17,096 nucleotides of DNA from an uncultured Marinilabiliales bacterium (GTDB lineage: Bacteria > Bacteroidota > Bacteroidia > Bacteroidales > BM520), in NCBI GenBank assembly GCA_937877575.1, contig CALFIZ010000034.1, positions 1 through 17,096 on the forward strand, written 5' to 3'. Numbering within the stretch: the stretch's first letter is position 1; the number at the start of each line of letters is the position of its first letter. The notes under the pieces were generated by a model, which was not told the origin of the DNA, did no database searches, and worked only from the letters and a program-made list of their open reading frames with translations. The position numbers and the translations under genes were made by a program. Below, in pieces: positions 9,401 to 16,522 of this stretch.

Positions 9401-12400
9401 TGTCAGAGTTGCAACTTCACCGCAGTTGTAAGGGTTGGAAACACCTGAAATAGTACCGCCCTCTGTTGGGTTAACCCAAGCAGTGATTGTATATTCAGCC
9501 TGAGTGAAATGTGCTACAATGGTAATGTCTTCTGTAGCAATGAAAGAGTAAGGATTATCGTAACTGAGGATATTTCCGTCAGCATCAGTCCAATAGTCGA
9601 AGGTGTAGCAATCATCTGCAATAGCAAAAATCTGAACCATATCACCAACATGGTAGATGCCGCCGCCGATAACGCTACCGCCTGTTGCAAAAACTGAAAC
9701 TTCAATATTAACTATTGTTACAGAGAAATTAGCGTTTAACACACAATCTTCAACAACTGTGAATGAGAAGGAGTTATCACCTGAGATCATATCACCTTCG
9801 TTATTTGTCCAGTAATTGAAAGTATAACCATCATTTGCAATAGCTGTAACGGTTGCGATGTCATGCTGTGTATAAGTACCACCACCGGTTACTGTACCAG
9901 CTTCGGTTGGAATAGCATTTACTGTAACTGTAAATTCTTCTAAGGCATCAACTGTGATGAAGCCAGGGAATGGAGCGTATGAATAAAGGATATCACCATA
10001 CATATTACTCAGAACAGTGTTTGTGACTGGGAGGAGGTAGTAGCCTTCTTCCGGAGCTGTTACACCGAATGTGCAAATTACACCGTTATTACCTGAAATT
10101 TGTGTAGGAGGCATTGAATATCCGAGGACTCTCAGAACATTGTCACCGATTACGTTAGCAACAATATAGAAGTTGCTGCTTGTTCTGTCCGCAACTGCAG
10201 CTGAACCTTCAACGTATGTCAGATCACCGAGTTCGATATCGAACTGGAAGCCGTAAACATTATTGATAGGATTATTTAAACTTACAGGAACTGTAATTTC
10301 TTCAGTTGCATAGCCGAACAGGTTCTGAGGAATTGACAGAGTATTTATTGATGAGAAATAAGCAACCAAATCACGGTCTTCTGCAGCAGTGAATGACCAT
10401 ATTGGAGATTCTGAAACATGATTGCCGTTTTCTATCCAATACATGAAAGCATAGCCCTCAGCAGGAGTTGCTGTGAGTGTAACCATGTCACCATAGCTAT
10501 AAACACCGGCACCCATTACTGTACCACCTTCAAGAGGATCAGCAACAACTGTAATGGTAACATCCATTATGAAGTTAGCGATGAATGTACGGTTCTCAAC
10601 AACAACGAATGTGTAAGAATCATCCAAACTGATTACATTGTCAAAATCATCTGTCCAGTTTACGAATGTGTAACCTTCAGCAGCTGTAGCTGTTACAGTT
10701 ACGATTTCACCAGTCTCATAAACGCCGGCACCGGTTACAATACCGCCTTCAGCAGGATTTGCGATTGCATTAACAATGTAATCCTGCATTGTACCTACGA
10801 TAATGAGACCTGACAGTGGAGCGTATGAATAGAAGATGTTACCTGCTATATCACTCAAAACAGTGTTTGTGATTGGGAGGAGGTAATTACCTTCAGCAGA
10901 TGGCATCACATCAAATGTGCAGATGTCACCGAATGTTCCTGAAACAGGTGTTGGAGGCATTGAATATCCGAGGACTCTCAGGACATTGTCACCGATTACG
11001 TTAGCAACAATATAGAAGTTGCTGCTTGTTCTGTCCGCAACTGCAGCTGAACCTTCAACGTATGTCAGATCACCGAGTTCGATATCGAACTGGAAGCCGT
11101 AAACATTATCGATAGGATTATCGAGATATACAGGAACTGTCACAGGTTTGTTAACATAACCGATGAGGTCGGTTGGTATTGACAAAGTATTTATTGATGA
11201 GAAACGTGCAACTAAGTTGAGGTCTTCGACAGCTGTGAATGACCAGAAAGCATCTGTTGAAACTGTCACATTGTCTTTAGTCCAACACATGAAAGCGTAA
11301 CCGTCAGCAGGTATAGCATTGACAATAACCTCGCTGCCGTATGGATAAACGCCACCACCTGTAACTGTACCACCTTCTGTAGGATTTGCAGTAACTGTGA
11401 TGTTGACTGATGAGAAATTAGCAACAAATGAATGGTTCATTGTAGCGACAAATGACCATGAAGGATCTGTTGTCACTTCTGCACCGTTTTCTGTCCAGTT
11501 AATGAATGCATAACCTTCAGCAGGAATAGCAGTCAATGTGACAGGTGCACCGATTGCATAAACGCCAGCACCGTTTACAGTACCACCGTTTGCAGGATTT
11601 GCAACAGCTTCAATATTAACACCGGAAATAGTGAGAGTACCGTCAACTGTAGTAACGTGGTAGAGACTGCCATCTATATTTGACAGAACTGCACCGTCAA
11701 GTTCCAGAGGATATGTTCCGTTTTCGGCAGCCTGGAATTGGATTAAGCAGACAGGACCGTCAACACCATCTATTGGATCTGGTGGAATAGCATAGTCAAG
11801 AACTCTCAGAACATTTTCACTAATCAGCATTGCCACAATAACATGTGAATCGGAAAGTCTGTATGCCTTTTCAATTCCAACGTAAGTCAAACCATCAGGA
11901 ATAGTTACATCAAACTGGAATCCGTAAACAATATCATCCGTGTTGTGCAAGTTTATTGGAACGTCTGTTACAACGCCAGGAAGACCTGTTACGCTTTCAA
12001 CACTGATAACATTGTTGTTGATGAAGTTGGCAACAAGGTTTCTGTCAGATATCAAAGTGAATGAATAAGTCTTATCTGCTGAAACTTCAACTCCATTTTC
12101 TGTCCAGTTTACAAATGTGTAATCATCTTCATTGACAGAAGCTGCAGTCAGAGTAACCACATCACCATAGTAATAAGGATTGTCAAGACCCATAACAAAG
12201 CCATAGCCTTCCGGATTTACTGTTACATTCACATAATAAGTATTGTGTAAGAAGTAAGCGGTTAGGTCGCGATCTTCAGTAGCAGTGAATTCATACAGTG
12301 CATCTCTTGAAACAATATTACCGTTTTCCATCCAGCAGACGAATGAATAACCGATTTCAGGAGAAGCGCCGGCTGCAACAGTTGAGCCATAGATATATGC

Positions 12401-15400
12401 GCCGCCGCCTGTTACTGTACCACCTTCTTCAGGAATAGCTGTCACTGTGATGTTAACCTGAGAAACAGAAAGTGTCCCGTTTACGGTTGTAACATGGAAC
12501 AAAGTGCCGTCAATAGCTGAAAGAGCAGCTGTTGTTGCATCAAGGTCAATTGGATATTCACCTGTCTCTGCAGCTGAAACCAAAATTGAACAAACAACAC
12601 CGTCAGTTCCTGATATAGGATCTGGAGGCATTGCATAATCAAGGACTCTGACCACATTGCCACTGATAGGCATACCCATGATGACGTGTGATTCGGAAAG
12701 TCTGTCTGACTTTTCTACACCAACAAAAGTAAGACCGTCAGGAAGAGTAATGTCAAACTGGAAGCCATAGACGAGATCATTATGATTTATCAAATCAACA
12801 GGAATATTGATTACTGTATTTGGAAGAGCTTCTACATCTTCAACTACAAGGAAGTTATTGTAAACGAAGTTTGCAACGAGTTCAATGTCAGATATCACTG
12901 TAAATGAATAAGTTTCATCATTTGAAACGACCACGCCATTTTCAGTCCATGAAATGAATGCGTAATCATCGGAAGCTGCTGTTGCAGTCAAAGTGGCAAC
13001 ATCACCATAATTATAAGGATTGTCAACTCCGCTGATTGTACCGAAACCATCAGGATTTACAATTGCAGTGATATAATAATCAACGAGTTCGAAGCAAGCA
13101 ACAAAACTGCGATCTATACTTGCTGCAAATATGTAAGGATTGTCGGTATATTCAGTCTCTGCCTCTCTCCAATATAAGAATGAATAGCCTATATTAGGAG
13201 TAGCTGTAAGAGTAACTGTTTCACCTATATAATAAACACCGTTGCCTGTGAAAGTTCCACCGTCAACAGGATCAGCTGTCACAAAGATATTAACATCTTC
13301 GATAGTCAGGAGACCGTCCATAGTTTCGCTATAAAGCACATTGCCTACCATGTCGGTTAAAACTTCATCCTGGATAGTAAGGGTGAAAGTGCCTTCAACA
13401 GGAGCTGTGACATCGAATGTACAGATTGCACCTTCAGTACCTGCCAATGGAGCAGGAGGCATTGAATAGTCAATGACTCTCAGTACGTTGTTGGAGATGA
13501 CTGATGCTGTAATATGGTGACTGTAAGTCTCATCTCTGTCAGTCAGGGCGATAGAACCGTCAACATATTCGAGTTCACCAAGAGGAATGTCAAATTGGAA
13601 GCCATAAACCAAATCAACATCATTGTCGAGGTCAACATTGACTGTTACAGGTTGACCAACATGACCCATTAATGTTGTTGGGATAGACAGGACATTGACA
13701 CCTATGAAATGAGCCACGAGGTTTCTGCTACCTCTGACAGTGAAAGTATAGATTGCATCGTTAGAAACAACCAAACCGTTTTCTGTCCAGTTGGTAAACA
13801 TATATCCGTCAGCTGCTGTAGCGGTCAGGACTGCTGTTTCGAAGTGATTGTATTCACCTTCGCCGGTAACAATACCACCTTCAACAGGGTTAGCTGTTAC
13901 ACTAATATAATAGGTATTGAGAGACATAACAGCAACCAGTACGCGGTCGGCATCGGCTATGAATGTATATTCAGGTGTTGAGGCAACGATAACGCCGTTA
14001 TCCAACCAGTCAACAAATGAATAACCCTCGGTTGGTGTTACGGTAACTGTAACTTCCTCACCTGTGAAATAAACGCCTGTACCTGTAGTGACACCGCCTT
14101 CCATAGGAACTGCGACAGCTTCGATATTAACGTCATCTATAAACAGTTCGCCATCACGTGTTTCGCAATAGAGAACATTTCCATACATATCGGAAAGAAC
14201 AGCATTTGTAATGGTCAGAGGGAACACTTCCTCAGAGTGAGCTATAATCTCCAAAGTTACGATAGCGCCATCAGTTCCTGAAATAGCTGTAGGAGGCATT
14301 GAATAGCCGAGGACTCTCAGTATATTGTTGTCATAAAGAGTTGTGACAACAATGAAATTCTCCTCAGTTCTGTCTGTAACAGTTACTGAGCCGTCAACAA
14401 ATTCGAGTTCGCCAAGAGGGATATCGAATTGGAATGCATAAACATCATTGATGTAATTATGCAGATTGACAGCGATTTCCACGTTATTTTCACTATGAGC
14501 CACATAGTTACCAATCCAAAGGATGTTCAGTGGACGGAAGTTGGCAACCAAGTTACGGTTTCCGGTAACGGTGAAACTGTAGTTTTCATCACTCGAAACT
14601 TCCACTCCATCTTCAGTCCAATTGATGAATGCATACTCAGGAGCATGTACTGCTGTAAGCAGAGCGGTCTGTCCGTTGAGATATGTACCATAACCTGCGA
14701 CTGAGCCGCCTTCAGCAGGAATAGCTGTTGCATTTATTATATACTGTTCATTGCCGGAGATAACGACATTGATACCAACAGGGATTGCATTATATTGATC
14801 AGAGTAAACAGCATATACCTGGAAATAATAGCTGCCTGCAGGATATATATTAAAATAGGTATTGGTTTCAGAAGTGTAAGTCTCGTCATTTACTGTAATC
14901 AGGTAACCTGTAAGACCTTCCTGTGTTGGAGCGTCCCATGTCAGAGTTATCTGACCGTCACTTGTTGTGCTGGCAACGAGATTTGCGATAGGTTCAAGAC
15001 CAACGTATGCGGAAGTGGCAACAGGTACTGATACGCAACCGTCAACATAGTTGGCAATAACTTCATAGTCATAGGAATTATAGAATTCCACGTCAAAGTC
15101 AGCATACTCTGAACCTGTTGTAGTGTATGAAGCCATTAACACATCTGAATATGCGGCATATTTGTTGATTGTATAATATTCAATCAAATGGGTTGTATAA
15201 GGTGGTGTCCATGTAACATTAACCATCTTGACATCCAAAACTCCCTGAGCAGCTGTCAGTTCGGTAACAGGATAGCCGCATTCAACAGGAAGGTTTATAA
15301 TGTTTGTGCAAAGGTCATCGCTGAAACAACCATTGTAAACTGCATTAACGCAGAAATGGTAGCTGCCTGCTTCCATACCGCTGAGTGTGTACTCTGTCAG

Positions 15401-16522
15401 TTCCGTGAAAGCAACCTTAACACAAGTTCCAGCAACATCGTCATAGCATCTTACTTCATAACCCAAAACATCAGGATTTACCGGAGCGGTCCAATAAACA
15501 GCTATTGTTCTTTCTTCAGGGTTAGCCATGCCATAGAGGTTGGTAATGTTATTGTCATCATCAGTGCAGAAATACAGAGTTATATTTTTCTCTACAACTC
15601 TTGATTCGCATATAACGCCACCATCGTTATGGACAACAACGATGCCGTATGTGTATGTATGAGTTACATGTGGCAAATCAGCATCAACGTAAGTGAAGAT
15701 ATCACCATCAACCTGAGCAATTTCCACATTGTCGCGATAGATTACATAATGGTCAACCGTTTCAACATCAGGGATTGATTTGGAGGCGAGTACGTTAGCT
15801 GGCCTATAGACATTCATGTTGTCAATAGGAACGATATCGCCCCAGCCCTTCTGACCGTCTTCGTTAGGATAATCGACCACTGCACAGATATACCAACTGA
15901 TAGGAGCTGAATGGCTGTTTTCATATACATAGTCGAATTCAACACCATCAAGGGAAATGAGGTTACTATAACCGTTAACGGCACCTTCCTCTGTAAATCT
16001 CAGAGTACTCAGGTTTTCACCAGTAGCCTTGACTGCTATAATAAGATCCTGGGTTTTGTCGATTTCTGTTCCAACAGAAACATAGTTGAAGGCGTCAACA
16101 ACTGCATCGGTAACCGTATATGAGTTAACGAGAGTAGCTGTAAAATCGCCAGAAGCCGGACCATTAGGGTCAGCTGTATAAACATTGACCTGATAATTCA
16201 CACCCGTTACTACAGTCGGGATGAACTTTACCTTTTTCAAAGTGAAAGGATAATCCGCTGTACTTGGGTATTCTGTAAGGACGCTTGCAGGAATTCTGAC
16301 AGCCATCCACAGAACGTCATCAGCCAATGTTCCTATTTCATTTGCTGGAGTGCCTTCGTAGTACTTGATTTCACTACTTGTGGGCAACTGCCAGTTGAGA
16401 GTGACATCATCATAATCTGCTGTCACTTCGAATTGTGAGACCGGACGACATTCGGTTCCCTGTGCCTGCGCAAAGAATGGAATCAGGCACATCACACTTA
16501 AGATTAATAAAATTTTTTTCAT
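6494..16522 (-). CDS. Giant T9SS surface protein with cohesin-like, InlB-like B-repeat and Fn3 arrays
   Basis: This 3342-residue product starts with a signal peptide (MKKILLILSVMCLIPFFAQA, cleavage near residue 20). Residues 22-320 form an Fn3 domain split by an inserted beta domain (about 50-235). Three Fn3 domains follow (about 324-590). Residues 593-2562 hold 16 InlB-like B-repeats of about 70 residues (pattern EGGTVTGAGxY, NWTENG, NLVANF; resembling PF18998/PF09479) interleaved with six cohesin-like domains of about 133 residues (VYGFQFDI, LRVLxYSMPP, CTFxV). Eight Fn3 domains lie at 2565-3260. The T9SS type A domain is at about 3265-3342, with VYPNP at 3271-3275 and IYNSLGQVV. The protein is expected to be exported by T9SS and anchored on the cell surface. 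No enzyme domain or dockerin is visible. An adhesin or scaffold role is inferred. The ATG at 16522 is supported by the signal peptide; the leader is A/T-rich without a Shine-Dalgarno sequence. Confidence 0.93.
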   Translation of the reverse strand: MKKILLILSVMCLIPFFAQAQGTECRPVSQFEVTADYDDVTLNWQLPTSSEIKYYEGTPANEIGTLADDVLWMAVRIPASVLTEYPSTADYPFTLKKVKFIPTVVTGVNYQVNVYTADPNGPASGDFTATLVNSYTVTDAVVDAFNYVSVGTEIDKTQDLIIAVKATGENLSTLRFTEEGAVNGYSNLISLDGVEFDYVYENSHSAPISWYICAVVDYPNEDGQKGWGDIVPIDNMNVYRPANVLASKSIPDVETVDHYVIYRDNVEIAQVDGDIFTYVDADLPHVTHTYTYGIVVVHNDGGVICESRVVEKNITLYFCTDDDNNITNLYGMANPEERTIAVYWTAPVNPDVLGYEVRCYDDVAGTCVKVAFTELTEYTLSGMEAGSYHFCVNAVYNGCFSDDLCTNIINLPVECGYPVTELTAAQGVLDVKMVNVTWTPPYTTHLIEYYTINKYAAYSDVLMASYTTTGSEYADFDVEFYNSYDYEVIANYVDGCVSVPVATSAYVGLEPIANLVASTTSDGQITLTWDAPTQEGLTGYLITVNDETYTSETNTYFNIYPAGSYYFQVYAVYSDQYNAIPVGINVVISGNEQYIINATAIPAEGGSVAGYGTYLNGQTALLTAVHAPEYAFINWTEDGVEVSSDENYSFTVTGNRNLVANFRPLNILWIGNYVAHSENNVEIAVNLHNYINDVYAFQFDIPLGELEFVDGSVTVTDRTEENFIVVTTLYDNNILRVLGYSMPPTAISGTDGAIVTLEIIAHSEEVFPLTITNAVLSDMYGNVLYCETRDGELFIDDVNIEAVAVPMEGGVTTGTGVYFTGEEVTVTVTPTEGYSFVDWLDNGVIVASTPEYTFIADADRVLVAVMSLNTYYISVTANPVEGGIVTGEGEYNHFETAVLTATAADGYMFTNWTENGLVVSNDAIYTFTVRGSRNLVAHFIGVNVLSIPTTLMGHVGQPVTVNVDLDNDVDLVYGFQFDIPLGELEYVDGSIALTDRDETYSHHITASVISNNVLRVIDYSMPPAPLAGTEGAICTFDVTAPVEGTFTLTIQDEVLTDMVGNVLYSETMDGLLTIEDVNIFVTADPVDGGTFTGNGVYYIGETVTLTATPNIGYSFLYWREAETEYTDNPYIFAASIDRSFVACFELVDYYITAIVNPDGFGTISGVDNPYNYGDVATLTATAASDDYAFISWTENGVVVSNDETYSFTVISDIELVANFVYNNFLVVEDVEALPNTVINIPVDLINHNDLVYGFQFDITLPDGLTFVGVEKSDRLSESHVIMGMPISGNVVRVLDYAMPPDPISGTDGVVCSILVSAAETGEYPIDLDATTAALSAIDGTLFHVTTVNGTLSVSQVNITVTAIPEEGGTVTGGGAYIYGSTVAAGASPEIGYSFVCWMENGNIVSRDALYEFTATEDRDLTAYFLHNTYYVNVTVNPEGYGFVMGLDNPYYYGDVVTLTAASVNEDDYTFVNWTENGVEVSADKTYSFTLISDRNLVANFINNNVISVESVTGLPGVVTDVPINLHNTDDIVYGFQFDVTIPDGLTYVGIEKAYRLSDSHVIVAMLISENVLRVLDYAIPPDPIDGVDGPVCLIQFQAAENGTYPLELDGAVLSNIDGSLYHVTTVDGTLTISGVNIEAVANPANGGTVNGAGVYAIGAPVTLTAIPAEGYAFINWTENGAEVTTDPSWSFVATMNHSFVANFSSVNITVTANPTEGGTVTGGGVYPYGSEVIVNAIPADGYAFMCWTKDNVTVSTDAFWSFTAVEDLNLVARFSSINTLSIPTDLIGYVNKPVTVPVYLDNPIDNVYGFQFDIELGDLTYVEGSAAVADRTSSNFYIVANVIGDNVLRVLGYSMPPTPVSGTFGDICTFDVMPSAEGNYLLPITNTVLSDIAGNIFYSYAPLSGLIIVGTMQDYIVNAIANPAEGGIVTGAGVYETGEIVTVTATAAEGYTFVNWTDDFDNVISLDDSYTFVVVENRTFIANFIMDVTITVVADPLEGGTVMGAGVYSYGDMVTLTATPAEGYAFMYWIENGNHVSESPIWSFTAAEDRDLVAYFSSINTLSIPQNLFGYATEEITVPVSLNNPINNVYGFQFDIELGDLTYVEGSAAVADRTSSNFYIVANVIGDNVLRVLGYSMPPTQISGNNGVICTFGVTAPEEGYYLLPVTNTVLSNMYGDILYSYAPFPGFITVDALEEFTVTVNAIPTEAGTVTGGGTYTQHDIATVTAIANDGYTFNYWTNNEGDMISGDNSFSFTVVEDCVLNANFSVTIVNIEVSVFATGGSVIGGGIYHVGDMVQIFAIADDCYTFDYWTDADGNILSYDNPYSFIATEDITIVAHFTQAEYTITAWVNPTEGGTISGVSNPYNCGEVATLTAIPAENYSFDGWYSAGALISSDATYTFTVNDNVWLMAQFSIVSVTITASADPEEYGVVSGAGSYIVGSEVNMIAYPFPGYIFINWTENGTEISTDDTYSFIATEDRTLVAHFAMDSYTVTVNVDPAQGGTVTGAGTYTYNEMVTLIATVNEHYEFVSWTDENGNVVAFGTQYSFYITSNRVFTAHFVEDGLYPIVSMDIDHENLTAVVTWEPTAGSDPLYYMVSVVQGSDPYISLNTEETTATIKFVEEDTYIIGVSAVYANGMSEFVIGYVDIAVNEISNFRVSNPSLNVVELSWDPCPSDRFNDFYRYYITGGSSTIEIYNISDTTFTDYLTAPGTYTYCITIEYGPQGIVSTNEICHPITIEQGAMFPAVILNQPVVVNMTADVSWQVAYPLAVEYYNVYVDNVKVGMTSDMSYICKLATEDVHTVSVDAVYQYGISDRTSSTFINDVNEITDLNISQNFEEITLTWNAPLDTYNDFVYYTITRNGAYLADIYNINETTYVDHLESGNTTYNYCITVSYLASNNNYVVSQPVCKSITVAEIFPPVTYISIDNQNLSFLATWPAMPGAVSYTVSGVVDNPVTVVDPQFFGTADEVALQTITVVVNYAKGSSIPVNEEFQISLNAPKNFTAVPNGGDIVMTWDAPNDKYGDLTGYIITRNSEVVATVAAEVLTYTDTPDYGIYEYCVKAQYGYAYYSASDCQSSVAPECPTVTDLYGAFDYNDGTVTLYWTAPSNGTFTYNVYRNNVKIASVDEPTYVDGNINSYNDYVYNISVVCFDGVESNLSNPFGGSFACGGFPVKNLRAVFDNADGQPAVTLTWDKPLDFINGQVYNIYRQGELIAEEYTGTTYIDYVNIPSGTYSYTVTEVCPDGAESQPNTVNVAVETGINDFNINVNVYPNPTAGDVTVECENMNSITIYNSLGQVVRTISVDANSKTVSTSDMPSGVYIFNIINNDGNAIQKRVIVSK
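6497..6730 (-). other. T9SS type A C-terminal sorting domain of the giant protein
   Basis: Residues 3265-3342 carry the family hallmarks in order: VYPNPTAG at 3271-3278, ITIYNSLGQVV at 3290-3300, a DMPSGVYIF strand at 3316-3324, and a C-terminal QKRVIVSK. In this family the domain is recognised by the T9SS translocon, and sortase PorU removes it as the protein is linked to A-LPS. The same domain, with different sequence, ends the 822-residue neighbour. Confidence 0.92.
6743..8830 (-). repeat. C-terminal array of eight Fn3 domains, partly as three two-domain repeats
   Basis: Residues 2565-3260 contain eight Fn3-like domains, with approximate boundaries at 2568, 2653, 2741, 2828, 2918, 3000, 3084 and 3169. 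The first six alternate between two types. One type opens with a hydrophobic FPxV/YPIV strand, lacks the usual TWxAP turn and carries an SVxAVY strand. The other has LTWNAP or LSWDPC, FNDF/YNDF, a YYIT strand, a TTFTDYL/TTYVDHL turn and YxYCITxxY. This gives three ~175-residue pairs (2568-2740, 2741-2917, 2918-3083), the third most diverged. The last two domains are conventional (TLYWTAPSN; TLTWDKP). Confidence 0.75.
8837..9496 (-). repeat. Three InlB-like B-repeats without cohesin partners
   Basis: Residues 2343-2562 hold three consecutive ~72-residue B-repeats at about 2343-2414, 2417-2488 and 2490-2562. The anchors are PTEGGTISG, FDGWYSAG, INWTENG, GGTVTGAGTY and VSWTDENG, each ending in a hydrophobic strand such as LVAHF. 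They extend the run after the sixth cohesin-like domain to five B-repeats and so end the regular cohesin plus two-repeat pattern. The first has the GVSNPYNCGEV variant, related to GVDNPYNYGDV in unit 2 and GLDNPYYYGDV in unit 3. Confidence 0.82.
9500..10351 (-). repeat. Higher-order unit 6: cohesin-like domain plus two B-repeats
   Basis: Residues 2058-2341 consist of a cohesin-like domain (2058-2193, INTLSIPQNL to FITVDAL) and two InlB-like B-repeats (2196-2268 and 2270-2341). The cohesin-like part shares a nearly perfect 169-bp DNA block with unit 5. The second B-repeat is one of the more diverged ones (SVFATGGSVIGGG). Confidence 0.82.
10107..10275 (-). repeat. Near-identical 169-bp direct repeat, copy in unit 6
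   Basis: This block equals 10953-11121 shifted by exactly 846 bases, with two differences by my base-by-base comparison (10136 A versus 10982 G, and 10264 T versus 11110 C). It encodes the core of the cohesin-like domain, from NVYGFQFDIELGDLTYVEG to VLRVLGYSMPP. Identity drops sharply outside these limits. Confidence 0.9.
10352..11194 (-). repeat. Higher-order unit 5: cohesin-like domain plus two B-repeats
   Basis: Residues 1777-2057 contain a cohesin-like domain (1777-1910, opening INTLSIPTDLIGYVNKPVTV) and two B-repeats (1914-1985 with NWTDDFDN, 1987-2057 with YWIENGNH). It is the closest relative of unit 6, with which it shares the 169-bp block and similar flanking strands (NTLSIP, LLPITNTVLSD versus LLPVTNTVLSN). 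Confidence 0.82.
10953..11121 (-). repeat. Near-identical 169-bp direct repeat, copy in unit 5
   Basis: This is the partner of 10107-10275, with 167 of 169 positions the same by direct comparison. Both copies are in the same reading frame, so the cohesin-like cores they encode are essentially identical, while the rest of units 5 and 6 differ at many residues. Confidence 0.9.
11195..12013 (-). repeat. Higher-order unit 4: cohesin-like domain plus two B-repeats
   Basis: Residues 1504-1776 contain a cohesin-like domain (1504-1634, opening NVISVESVTGLPGVVTDVPI, with VYGFQFDVTIPDGLTYVGIE) and two B-repeats (1636-1705, ANPANGGTVNGAGVY; 1706-1776, ANPTEGGTVTGGGVY). It pairs most closely with unit 3: both have PDGLTxVGxEK, LSxSHVI, VLDYAxPPDPI and YHVTTV or FHVTTV. 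Confidence 0.82.
12014..12856 (-). repeat. Higher-order unit 3: cohesin-like domain plus two B-repeats
   Basis: Residues 1223-1503 contain a cohesin-like domain (1223-1355, with VYGFQFDITLPDGLTFVGVE and LDYAMPPDPISGTDG) and two B-repeats (1357-1425, IPEEGGTVTGGGAY; 1428-1501, the GLDNPYYYGDVVTLTA variant with NWTENGVEVS). Confidence 0.82.
12857..13696 (-). repeat. Higher-order unit 2: cohesin-like domain plus two B-repeats
   Basis: Residues 943-1222 contain a cohesin-like domain (943-1076, with VGQPVTVNVDL, VYGFQFDIPLGELEYVDGS, VLRVIDYSMPPAP) and two B-repeats (1078-1146, DPVDGGTFTGNGVY; 1148-1221, the GVDNPYNYGDVATLTA variant). It pairs most closely with unit 1 (FDIPLGELE, VDGS, LTDM or LSDM, GNVLYxET). 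Confidence 0.82.
13697..14530 (-). repeat. Higher-order unit 1: cohesin-like domain plus two B-repeats
   Basis: Residues 665-942 contain a cohesin-like domain (665-797, with VYAFQFDIPLGELEFVDGS and VLGYSMPPTAISGTDG) and two B-repeats (798-867, VPMEGGVTTGTGVY; 870-940, NPVEGGIVTGEGEY and NWTENGLVVS). It is the only unit whose cohesin-like domain lacks the cysteine found at the CTF-type position (VTLEI here). Confidence 0.82.
14534..14746 (-). repeat. First InlB-like B-repeat, leading the array
   Basis: Residues 593-663 form a single B-repeat (IPAEGGSVAGYGTY, INWTEDGVEVSSDE, NLVANF) linking the N-terminal Fn3 block to unit 1. With it the protein has 16 B-repeats in all. Confidence 0.82.
15818..16375 (-). 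other. Domain inserted into the first Fn3 domain of the giant protein
   Basis: An Fn3 domain starts at residue 29 (SQFEVTADYDDVTLNWQLP) and is interrupted after its second strand. About 185 residues of different character follow (50-235), and Fn3 strands resume at VDHYVIYRDNVEIAQ (256-270). The insert has a YEGTPANEIG opening, a LKKVKFIPT strand, VNVYTADPNGP, an IDKTQDLIIAVKATG strand and a SWYICAVVD ending. I recall similar inserts in other Bacteroidota T9SS proteins but cannot name a family with certainty. Confidence 0.5.

Noticed and set aside
10418..10813. 131-codon plus-strand open frame opposite B-repeats
   Set aside because: It mirrors the repeated minus-strand sequence and shows repeat-derived NECVRI-type pieces only. 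Similar shadows occur at 8888-9106, 9509-9697, 13709-13981 and 14429-14704, which points to complementarity of the repeats and not to genes.
8837..14746. CRISPR-like or satellite array
   Set aside because: The periodicity (about 210 bp and about 840 bp) is in frame within one coding sequence and corresponds to protein domains. There are no short identical repeats with unique spacers.
15188..15604. 138-codon plus-strand open frame opposite the giant gene
   Set aside because: It is antisense to well-conserved Fn3 coding, is rich in Cys, Ile and Asn without domain logic, and has no signal of its own. It is a shadow of the real frame.
6494..16522. Dockerin or catalytic (protease or glycosidase) domain in the giant protein
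   Set aside because: I looked for calcium-loop duplicated dockerin motifs and for catalytic signatures and found none. All segments read as Fn3, B-repeat, cohesin-like or sorting domain, plus the unnamed insert.
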